A DNA stretch of 64,000 nt. Source: Cystobacter fuscus DSM 2262 (GTDB lineage Bacteria; Myxococcota; Myxococcia; Myxococcales; Myxococcaceae). This document shows positions 35,110 to 42,215 of this stretch, piece after piece; the first letter of the stretch is position 1; the number at the start of each line of letters is the position of its first letter. The stretch is taken from assembly GCF_000335475.2 (NCBI RefSeq), contig NZ_ANAH02000002.1, positions 20,736-84,735 on the forward strand, written 5' to 3'. A program made the translations under genes and the position numbers. Under the pieces are notes generated by a model that saw only the letters and a list, made by a program, of their open reading frames with translations, did no database searches and was not told the origin of the DNA.

Positions 35110-35976
35110 CCGCGAGAGCCCGAAGAGCTCGCGCAACCCCTCCGGGAGCCGGGTGGGCGCGCGCCCGAGCAGCGTCTCGAGGTCGGAGCTGGTCTCGTCC
35201 AGCTGATTGCTTCGGATGTCGGAGAAGAAGCCGAGGAACCGGCGGGCGAGGTGCTCCGGCAGGCCGGCCCGCGCGGCGTCCGCGACGTACTCCTCGTCGG
35301 AGATTCGTGTGTAGTCGACGGTCCTGCCCGACACCTCGGTGAGGGCGGCCGCCACGTCGTCGAAGGTGTAGCCACGGGAGGCGGCGACGACGTAGGTGCG
35401 GTCCGCGCCCTCGTGGTCGAGCATGGCGTTGGCGAGGGCCTCGCCCATCTCGCGGCGCAGGGCGTAGGCGACCTTGCCGTCGCCGGCCGGCAGCCGGATG
35501 CCGGTCTCGAAGACCCGCGGGCCACCGACGTAGTGCGGAACGGTGTCGAGGTACAGAGCGTCGCGGAACAGCACGTGGGGCAGCCCGCTGCACCGGATGC
35601 GGTCCTCGGTCTCGAAGTAGTCGTGCATGAGCGTGTTCTCCGAGGCCTGGATGTCCCTCAACGATCGGCTGGCGAACCCGATCAGCCCGACACCGGCGCG
35701 CCGGGCCGCGTCGATGACGTTCTGGTGCTGCTGCACGCGGCGCTGGGGGGTGTTGCCCGCGATGAGCAGGACGCGGTCGACGCCGGCCATCGCCCGGTCG
35801 AGGGCGGCGGTGTCGTCGTAGTCGCCAACCCGGACCGAGACGCCGCGCGCCGCGAGGTCCCCAGCCTTGCTCTCGTCGCGCGCGAGCGCGGCGATGTCAG
35901 CGCCGGCGGTGCGCTCCAGCAGGCGGCGGACGACGGCGGACCCGAGCTGTCCGGTGGCTCCAGTGACGAGGATCAT
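35095..35976 (-). CDS. NmrA/QOR2-like NAD(P)-binding protein
   Basis: A 293-residue atypical short-chain dehydrogenase. The N-terminal nucleotide motif is VTGATGQLGSAVV, with VRVGDYDD and VDRVLLIAG further on. The usual SDR Tyr-Lys pair is not obvious, as in NmrA-like redox sensors and QOR2 quinone reductases. It is soluble. It is divergently transcribed from a MarR gene across an 80-base region containing two palindromes, which suggests MarR control and a role in response to a quinone, phenolic or oxidant signal. Confidence 0.88.
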   Translation of the reverse strand: MILVTGATGQLGSAVVRRLLERTAGADIAALARDESKAGDLAARGVSVRVGDYDDTAALDRAMAGVDRVLLIAGNTPQRRVQQHQNVIDAARRAGVGLIGFASRSLRDIQASENTLMHDYFETEDRIRCSGLPHVLFRDALYLDTVPHYVGGPRVFETGIRLPAGDGKVAYALRREMGEALANAMLDHEGADRTYVVAASRGYTFDDVAAALTEVSGRTVDYTRISDEEYVADAARAGLPEHLARRFLGFFSDIRSNQLDETSSDLETLLGRAPTRLPEGLRELFGLSRSNTR

Positions 35977-36004
35977 GAGCGTTTCTCCCTGACGAGGACC
36001 AGAT

Positions 36005-36038
36005 ACATAGCGTGCTATGTGAGTGGATAGCACGCTAT
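36005..36038. promoter_or_regulatory. pair of palindromic operators between nmrA-like and marR genes
   Basis: ACATAGC-GT-GCTATGT (36005-36020) is a perfect inverted repeat with a 2-base centre. ATAGC-AC-GCTAT (36027-36038) is a second copy. Their centres are 20 bases apart, two helical turns. They lie between the divergent starts at 35976 and 36057 and fit binding sites for the MarR protein encoded next to them. Confidence 0.8.
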
Positions 36039-36056
36039 GTGATAGAGCGGCAAGCA

Positions 36057-36497
36057 ATGGATATCGACTACGACACGGGCTACTTCGTCACCCGGACCGC
36101 CAGGGCATTCATGCGCGTCGCCGAGGCGCAGCTGCGTCCGCTGGGACTCGGCGTCGCCCACATCCCGGTGCTGGTCTGCCTGGCCGAGGAGGGGGCGCTG
36201 ACCCAGACGGAGATCGCTCAGCGCACGCACGTCGAGCAGCCCACCGCCGCCGCGCTGCTGCAGCGCATGGACAGGGCCGGCTTGATCGAGAGGTCGCCCG
36301 ACCCGCGAGACCGCCGGGCCACCCGCATCCGCCTCAGTGCCCGTGCCGAGAAGCTCTTGCCGCGGGCGCTCGAGCTCCTCGGGCAATCGAACGACGAGGC
36401 CACGGCTGGCCTCTCCTCCAAGGAGATCGAGACGCTCCATGGCCTGCTGCGTCGCGCGCTGGCCAACCTCGCCGCGATGACCGACGAGCAAAGCTAG
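36057..36497 (+). CDS. MarR-family transcriptional regulator
   Basis: A 146-residue winged-helix protein. The MarR core is visible: ALTQTEIAQRTHVEQPTAAA as the recognition region, LLQRMDRAGLIERSPDPRDR with the conserved DxRxR wing, and a C-terminal dimerisation helix. It probably represses its own gene and the divergent NmrA-like gene through the two palindromes upstream, and releases DNA on binding a small phenolic or oxidised ligand. The ligand cannot be read from the sequence. Confidence 0.93.
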   Translation: MDIDYDTGYFVTRTARAFMRVAEAQLRPLGLGVAHIPVLVCLAEEGALTQTEIAQRTHVEQPTAAALLQRMDRAGLIERSPDPRDRRATRIRLSARAEKLLPRALELLGQSNDEATAGLSSKEIETLHGLLRRALANLAAMTDEQS

Positions 36498-36531
36498 GCG
36501 CGCTCCCCGGTCAACGCTCGTGGGGCGCCAG

Positions 36532-36598
36532 GAAGGTGTCAAAGAACTACCAAGAAGGTGTCTACCAAGAAGTTGTCAAAGAACTCGTACCGACACCT
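36532..36598 (+). repeat. GAAGGTGTC repeat cluster, locus 1
   Basis: Three units occur in 46 bases: GAAGGTGTC (36532), GAAGGTGTC (36554) and GAAGTTGTC (36569). The first and third continue identically with AAAGAACT. The cluster ends in GTACCGACACC, which contains the reverse of the unit. It lies 35 bases after the MarR stop, in a gene-free gap (36498-36838). Similar clusters are at 44981 and 46394. Confidence 0.75.
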
Positions 36599-36668
36599 CA
36601 TCTCCTCACGAGTAAAGGAATTCTTTGGACCCACTGTCTTTGACCTGTTGTCCACTGATGAACAATCT

Positions 36669-36687
36669 CATGTGAGCGCTCACAATT
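36669..36687. promoter_or_regulatory. lac-type (LacI-family) operator upstream of GH62
   Basis: TGTGAGCGCTCACA (36671-36684) is a perfect 14-base palindrome. With its flanks it differs from the ideal symmetric lac operator core at one position on the left (A for T). It is about 155 bases before the GH62 start and 35-45 bases upstream of a likely promoter zone. No LacI-type gene is in the window. Confidence 0.75.
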
Positions 36688-36838
36688 CGGGCTGTTCGAG
36701 TATTGACGGGTTGGACGCGACGTCGCTACGGTGAGCAGGAGTAAAGTTCAATCGAGCGGATGTCTTGACCCGGGTCGGGCGGCGTCCGGTGTCGCGGCTG
36801 CTTGCCCATTCCCACTGACGATGACGATGAGGACTCCA

Positions 36839-37924
36839 ATGCGAGGAACACGCTGGTACGCGGCGCTCGCCGCAACCACTCTCTGTTTGAATAGCGCCAC
36901 CGCCGCGGCTTCCGCCGGGGGTCGACCGTCCACGGACTCAACCCAAGGGGTGGCCACCGCGGCCGGGTTGCCATCAAGCTTCCGCTGGTCGTCCAGCGGG
37001 GTTTTGATCGGCCCGAAGTCCGACGCTTCGCACAACATCGTCGCGGTCAAGGATCCGACCGTGGTGCGCTACAACAACAAGTGGCACGTGTTCGCCTCGA
37101 CCGCCAATTCGGCCGGCAACTACAACATGATGTACACCGGCTTCGCCGACTGGTCGCAGGCGTCCTCGGCGTCACAGTACTACCTGGACCGCTCGGCGAT
37201 TGGCGCCGGATACCGCGCGGCGCCGCAGGTGTTCTGGTTCGCGCCGCAGAACCGCTGGTACCTGGTCTACCAGACCGGTCTGCCGTCGTACTCCACCACC
37301 ACCGACATCGAGAGGCCCGAGACGTGGTCGGCGCCGCGCAACTTCCAGAGCTCGATGCCCGACATCATTCGTGGCAACATCGGCAACGGGTACTGGGTGG
37401 ACTTCTGGGTCGTCTGCGACACCGTGAACTGCTACCTGTTCTCCTCCGACGACAACGGCCATCTCTACCGCGCGCAGACCACGGTGGCCAACTTCCCCAA
37501 TGGGTTCACCAACACCGTGATGGTGTTGCAGGACTCCAACAAGTACGCGCTGTGGGAGGCGTCGAACATCTACAAGATCAAGGGCACCAACACCTATCTG
37601 CTGATCGTCGAGGCGATCGGCAGTGACGGCAAGCGCTACTTCCGGTCGTGGACCGCCAACGGCATCACCGGTTCGTGGACGCCGCTGGCGGCAACGGAGA
37701 GCAACCCGTTCGCGCGCGCGAACAACGTCACGTTCCCGTCGGGTGCCTGGACCAACGACATCAGCCACGGAGAGATGATCCGCTCCGGCATCGACCAGAC
37801 GATGGAGATCGACCCGTGCCGCTTGCAGTACCTCTACCAGGGCAAGAACCCCTCGGCGGGCGGTGACTACAACCTGCTCCCCTATCGGCTCGGGCTGCTC
37901 ACCCAGACCAACTCCTCCTGCTGA
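36839..37924 (+). CDS. secreted alpha-L-arabinofuranosidase, GH62
   Basis: A 361-residue protein with an Ala-rich signal peptide (about 1-28). The GH62 five-bladed propeller is recognisable from VAVKDPTVVRYNNKWHVFAS (catalytic-base Asp72), YTGFADWSQAS, GYRAAPQVFWFAPQ, WYLVYQTGLPSYS, and ALWEASNIYKI with the likely acid Glu. GH62 enzymes release arabinose side chains from arabinoxylan. The gene is the first of a two-gene xylan set and has a LacI-type palindrome upstream. ATG 36821 and 36827 are alternative starts in the same frame. GH62 is most common in actinobacteria and fungi, so transfer is plausible. Confidence 0.93.
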   Translation: MRGTRWYAALAATTLCLNSATAAASAGGRPSTDSTQGVATAAGLPSSFRWSSSGVLIGPKSDASHNIVAVKDPTVVRYNNKWHVFASTANSAGNYNMMYTGFADWSQASSASQYYLDRSAIGAGYRAAPQVFWFAPQNRWYLVYQTGLPSYSTTTDIERPETWSAPRNFQSSMPDIIRGNIGNGYWVDFWVVCDTVNCYLFSSDDNGHLYRAQTTVANFPNGFTNTVMVLQDSNKYALWEASNIYKIKGTNTYLLIVEAIGSDGKRYFRSWTANGITGSWTPLAATESNPFARANNVTFPSGAWTNDISHGEMIRSGIDQTMEIDPCRLQYLYQGKNPSAGGDYNLLPYRLGLLTQTNSSC

Positions 37925-38070
37925 CCACGGCGTCAGCGAAACTGTCGTTCGGGTTTGTCCACACCCAGGCCGACGCCGCGTTCCGGGGTCGGCCGCCCAT
38001 GACTGCTACTGGTTCGATGGTACTCCAGGCCATCGGACCGAATGCTCTTCTCACAAGTGCTGGGAGTAAC

Positions 38071-39339
38071 ATGAAAACGTCATTTGTATCGCGAGCGCTC
38101 CTGCCTCTGCTGGGCGCATGTCTTTTCGGTGCGAACGCATCGGCGCAGGACATCGTCATCGATCCATCGAAAACGCATCAGGTCATTCGCGGCTTCGGCG
38201 GCATGAATGGCCCGGGATGGATCGACGATCTGACTCCGGCCCAGATCGATCTGGCCTTCGGCAGCGACGTCGGCCAGCTCGGCCTGTCGATCATGCGGAT
38301 GCGCATCGACCCGTCGAATTCCAGGTGGAATCTGCAGGTGCCCTCGGCCGCGCGCGCGCGTGCCAAGGGGGTGCTCCTGCTGGGGTCGCCGTGGACGCCT
38401 CCCGCCTACATGAAGTCGAACAACAACCTGAACAACGGCGGCAAACTGCTGCCGCAGTATTACGAGGCCTATGCGACGCACCTGCTCGGGTTCGCCAGCT
38501 ACATGGCCAACAACAACGCGTCGCTGTACGCGATCTCGTTGCAGAATGAGCCCGACTGGCACCCGGACTACGAGTCGGCGGATTGGAGCGGGACCGACTT
38601 CGTCAATTTCCTGAATGCCCAGGGCGCCAGGTTCGGCACGCTGAAGGTGTTGGCCTCCGAGTCACTGAACTTCAACCCGGCGGTGACCGATCCCATCCTC
38701 AACAGCGCCACCGCCAGCCAGCACGTGGACATCGTCGGCGGCCACCTGTACGGCGTGCAGCCGAAGGACTATCCGCTGGCCCGGAGCAAGGGCAAGGAAC
38801 TGTGGATGACCGAGCACTACACCGACAACACCGACGGCAATGTCTGGCCGTCGGCATTGGAGGTGGGCAGCGAACTGCACAAGAGCATGGTCGCCAACTA
38901 CAGCGGGTACATCTGGTGGTACATCCGACGCAGCTACGGCCTGATCTCGGAGAACGGCAGCGTCAGCAAGCGCGGTTACGTGATGTCCCAGTTCGCGCGC
39001 TTCGTCCGGCCCGGCTCCGTGCGCATCGGTACCACCGAGAAACCGTATTCGGACGTCTATGCGACCGCGTACGCGACGCCGGACGGCAAGATCGTGCTCG
39101 TCGTCGTCAACACCAGCACTCAGCACCGAGTCCTCAACGTCAGCGTGCCGAGCGGCCGCGTGGCCAGGTTCACCAAGTACGGCACCTCGTCGAGCCTGAA
39201 CGTCGGCTATGGCGGCGGCTATCAGGCCCAGAACGGCAAGGCGTCGTTCTATGTCGATCCGCAGAGCATTGCCACGTTCGTCGGCGAGGCCACCGCGAGC
39301 GCGACCGGCGCGTCCGAGGGCACCTCGTCCGGAGACTGA
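38071..39339 (+). CDS. secreted glucuronoarabinoxylan endo-1,4-beta-xylanase, GH30 subfamily 8
   Basis: A 422-residue protein with a signal peptide ending ASAQD. The TIM barrel has the acid/base Glu160 in SLQNEPDWHPDYESADW and the nucleophile Glu248 in LWMTEHYTDN. WYIRRSYG carries the Arg that in GH30_8 recognises the methylglucuronic-acid branch. GVQPKDYPLARSKGKELW precedes the nucleophile, and a beta side domain ends the protein. It cuts the xylan backbone next to glucuronate branches, complementing the upstream arabinofuranosidase. GGAG lies before the ATG; 146 bases separate it from GH62, so co-transcription is likely. Confidence 0.94.
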   Translation: MKTSFVSRALLPLLGACLFGANASAQDIVIDPSKTHQVIRGFGGMNGPGWIDDLTPAQIDLAFGSDVGQLGLSIMRMRIDPSNSRWNLQVPSAARARAKGVLLLGSPWTPPAYMKSNNNLNNGGKLLPQYYEAYATHLLGFASYMANNNASLYAISLQNEPDWHPDYESADWSGTDFVNFLNAQGARFGTLKVLASESLNFNPAVTDPILNSATASQHVDIVGGHLYGVQPKDYPLARSKGKELWMTEHYTDNTDGNVWPSALEVGSELHKSMVANYSGYIWWYIRRSYGLISENGSVSKRGYVMSQFARFVRPGSVRIGTTEKPYSDVYATAYATPDGKIVLVVVNTSTQHRVLNVSVPSGRVARFTKYGTSSSLNVGYGGGYQAQNGKASFYVDPQSIATFVGEATASATGASEGTSSGD

Positions 39340-39433
39340 GCCGGACGCGGTCGGCTTCTCCGCCTCCCGGACGTTCGGCCCGGTGCTCCGCGAAGTATCT
39401 CCGCGCTCCCGCCATGTCCTCGCTCTGGGCCAC

Positions 39434-40858
39434 TCACGGCGATACTGGCTCGATCGTGGCCGTGGCGGCGAGCAGGTCCACCACCGCGTGGTGGTAGTCC
39501 ATCAGGGCCTTGACCTCCTTGAGCTCGGCGTCGGCCGCGGCCTGCTCCCGTTGGTTGACGACCAGCAGGTGGGTGGCGCCTTGCTCGAAGCGCGTGAATT
39601 CCGCCCGAGCCAGCCGCCGCGCCACGTCCGCGGCGTTCCGGGCGAGCCCCACCCGCTCATGGGCGGCCCGCAGGGCCGAGACCGCGTCACGCACCTCGGT
39701 GGCGATCTTGTCGCGCGCCAGCCGGGTCTTGGCCTCCACCGCCGCTCGTTTCGCCTCGGCGGCCCGCCGCTGTCCGCGCGCCGCCCGCGCCTGCAGGGGA
39801 ATGTCGAGCGTGAGCGAGGCCTGGAATTCGGTGGGTCTCAGATTGGCCGGCCCCGTTCCCACGTCCCGGGCCACGCTCAGGCCCAGGTCCACCGCCGGGG
39901 CCGCCTGATTGCGCGCCAGGGCCGCGTCCACCTGGAGCACGTCGCGCTGGAGCGTCAGCTCCCGCAGCTCTGGCCGCCCCCGCAGCGCCCGCTCGAGCCA
40001 CGCGTCCAGGGAGTCCTCGAGCGCCGTTTCCGGAACGGGCAGTCCGTCTGGCAGCCGGGAGGCGGGCACGACGTACGGCTCTCCCTGGGCATCCCGCAGG
40101 GACAGTGACAGCTTGAGGGCCGCTTTCTCCAGCGCTCGCCGGGCGGCGATCCGGTCCGCGTCGCGCTCCAGGAGCACGCGCTCGTTCTCCGTGTGCTCGA
40201 TTCGTGGAATGTCTCCTGCTTCCGCTCGGCGGGCGAGCTGGTCATGGCGCGCGGCGGCCAGTTCATACTGGTCATGGGCGATGCGCAGCTGCTGTCCCGC
40301 GGCCACCCAATCCCAGTAGTGGTAGGCCGCTTGACGCTGCAGTTCGATCCGCTCGCCCGTGAACGTGAACCCGGCGATCTCCCGCCGCAGCCTCGCCTGG
40401 GAGAGGCTCGCCCGCCGCTTGTCGAGGGTGCCGTTGCGCCAGAGGGGAATCTCGAGACCGGCGCGCAGCTCTCCATCCGAGAGCGTCTCGTACCCGCCGT
40501 AGTACACGGGAAAGTCCCCCCGTCCCAGGCGGTAGCCCGCGAAGAGGCGCGTGCCCAGCAGGGGCGTGGGCTGCTCGATGGCCGCATCCAGCCGCTCATG
40601 GGGGTAGTAACTGAAGGGCACGTATGTCCCCTTCGCCTTCACCAGGGTGTCGAAGCCCCCCTCGGCGGACAGCAACTCGGCGTCCGCCGTGGCCAGACCC
40701 TGCCGGGCCGCCGCCACGCCCGGGTGACGCTCGCGCGTGGAGTCGAGCACCTCCTGGAGCGTGAGTGGGAGCAGGCTCGCGGCGCGCGTGGACGACGCCG
40801 TCAGGTTCACCATCAGCAGCAGGGCCAGGACGCTTCCGGAGGCGTGGCGCGGGCTCAT
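39434..40858 (-). CDS. TolC-family outer-membrane channel of a type I secretion system
   Basis: A 474-residue protein with a signal peptide ending STRAA. Two similar coiled-coil halves are visible, with LQEVLDSTRERHPGVAAAR near the N-terminus and long Ala/Arg/Glu helices (LAARRAEAGD, EAKTRLARDKIATEVRDAVS). Expected length and repeat layout fit the outer-membrane efflux protein family. The start overlaps the stop of the HlyD gene as ATGA. It is the third gene of an ABC-HlyD-TolC operon and would form the exit duct through the outer membrane. It converges with the xylanase gene. Confidence 0.9.
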   Translation of the reverse strand: MSPRHASGSVLALLLMVNLTASSTRAASLLPLTLQEVLDSTRERHPGVAAARQGLATADAELLSAEGGFDTLVKAKGTYVPFSYYPHERLDAAIEQPTPLLGTRLFAGYRLGRGDFPVYYGGYETLSDGELRAGLEIPLWRNGTLDKRRASLSQARLRREIAGFTFTGERIELQRQAAYHYWDWVAAGQQLRIAHDQYELAAARHDQLARRAEAGDIPRIEHTENERVLLERDADRIAARRALEKAALKLSLSLRDAQGEPYVVPASRLPDGLPVPETALEDSLDAWLERALRGRPELRELTLQRDVLQVDAALARNQAAPAVDLGLSVARDVGTGPANLRPTEFQASLTLDIPLQARAARGQRRAAEAKRAAVEAKTRLARDKIATEVRDAVSALRAAHERVGLARNAADVARRLARAEFTRFEQGATHLLVVNQREQAAADAELKEVKALMDYHHAVVDLLAATATIEPVSP

Positions 40859-42201
40859 GACGCTCCTCCCGCGGAGGCCTTGCCGCCGGACGTGTCCTTG
40901 CCGGAGGCATCCGGCTCGGAGGTGGCGACGGACGGGGGGAAGCCGTTGAACTGGCGCCACATCTCGTAACCCAGGCGGACCTCGTCCAGGAGGATCCACC
41001 CATTGGCGCGCACGCCCTGGCGCAGGAAGCGGCCCGAGGGCCACGCCTCCCCCTCGTCCGGCACGACGACGATGCGGAAGCCGCCCCGGCCGTCGTCCGC
41101 GGCGTCCACGAAGGCCACCGTGCCGCCAAAGGTGCCCACCGCCACCGAGGGCCACCCCGCGAACTGAACGGCGGGCCAGCCCTCGAATTGCAAGCGCACG
41201 TGGCGTCCGGGAGAAATGAGGGGGGCATCCCGGCCCGGCACATGCAGCTCGACGGCGATCGAGTCCGTGTCGGGCACCAGCACCGCGAGCGGATCTCCCA
41301 CCTTGACGACCTCGGCGCCCTGCCGGGGCATGATCCGCAGGAGGGTGCCCGCGCGCGGGGCGCGGATCTGCTGGGTCGACTGGCGCGCGAGCGTGCTGTC
41401 GAGCTTGGCCAGCTCGATGCGCTCCTTGGCGAGCTCGGCCTTGGCGTACTCGTATTTGGCGAGGCCGTCGTTGACGAGGGCATCCGCGTCCGTCTGGATG
41501 CGTTGGCGCTCCGAGCTGAGCGCCGCCAGCTCGTTTCGGGCGGCGTTGAGGCTGGCTCGCGCGCTCTCGGTGTCCGTGCCCGCCTTGGTGTACTCCAACT
41601 GGGCGATTTCCAGGGCCCGGGTGGCCGTCAGGCCGTCCTTGTGCAGGGTGCGCTGGCGCTCCAGGTTGAGCCGTGCCGTCTCGCGCGTCACCTCCGCCGC
41701 GGCGAGCGACTGCTCGGCGGAGCGGATGCGCTCCCGCACCATGCGCACGCGCGAGCCCGCCGCGTCGACGCTCGCCAGGCGCGAGGAGCGCAGCGCGTCC
41801 ACGCGTGACTCGTAGGCCAGCATCTGGCTCTGGGCGGCGCTGATGCGGGCCTCGATGGCGCCGCGCTGCTCTTGCAGCCGCGTCATCAGCTCCGGATCAT
41901 TGTCGGACAGCTCCACGAGGAGCTCGCCCTCCCTCACACGCGAGCCCTCCTGTACCGCCCAACGGGTGATGCGTCCGGCGATGGGGGCCTGGAGGGTCTG
42001 CTGGCGCTCCAGCGGCGCGTAGGCGGTGACACGGCCGTGGCCGGTGATGTTCTGCTGCCAGGGCGCCACCAGCAGTGCGAGCACACCGAGTAGCAGCGTC
42101 AGCATCAGCACCCGGGCCACCGTGCGCGCCACCCGGGTGCTATGGCGCACCAGACGCATGGCGGGCAGCGAGGGCAGGGTGGGGGAGGAGGTCGGATTCA
42201 T
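40855..42201 (-). CDS. HlyD-family membrane fusion protein
   Basis: A 448-residue protein with a single N-terminal membrane helix (RVLMLTLLLGVLALLVAPW). A lipoyl-like half (QTLQAPIAGRITRWAVQEGS) is followed by about 200 residues of coiled coil and the second lipoyl half (IRAPRAGTLLRIMPRQGAEV). A beta-barrel domain and a disordered Ser/Gly/Lys tail end it. This is the periplasmic adaptor between the ABC exporter and TolC. It starts 15 bases downstream of the ABC gene and overlaps TolC, so the operon is tightly coupled. Confidence 0.93.
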   Translation of the reverse strand: MNPTSSPTLPSLPAMRLVRHSTRVARTVARVLMLTLLLGVLALLVAPWQQNITGHGRVTAYAPLERQQTLQAPIAGRITRWAVQEGSRVREGELLVELSDNDPELMTRLQEQRGAIEARISAAQSQMLAYESRVDALRSSRLASVDAAGSRVRMVRERIRSAEQSLAAAEVTRETARLNLERQRTLHKDGLTATRALEIAQLEYTKAGTDTESARASLNAARNELAALSSERQRIQTDADALVNDGLAKYEYAKAELAKERIELAKLDSTLARQSTQQIRAPRAGTLLRIMPRQGAEVVKVGDPLAVLVPDTDSIAVELHVPGRDAPLISPGRHVRLQFEGWPAVQFAGWPSVAVGTFGGTVAFVDAADDGRGGFRIVVVPDEGEAWPSGRFLRQGVRANGWILLDEVRLGYEMWRQFNGFPPSVATSEPDASGKDTSGGKASAGGAS

Positions 42202-42215
42202 GGTCGGACGCGGGT

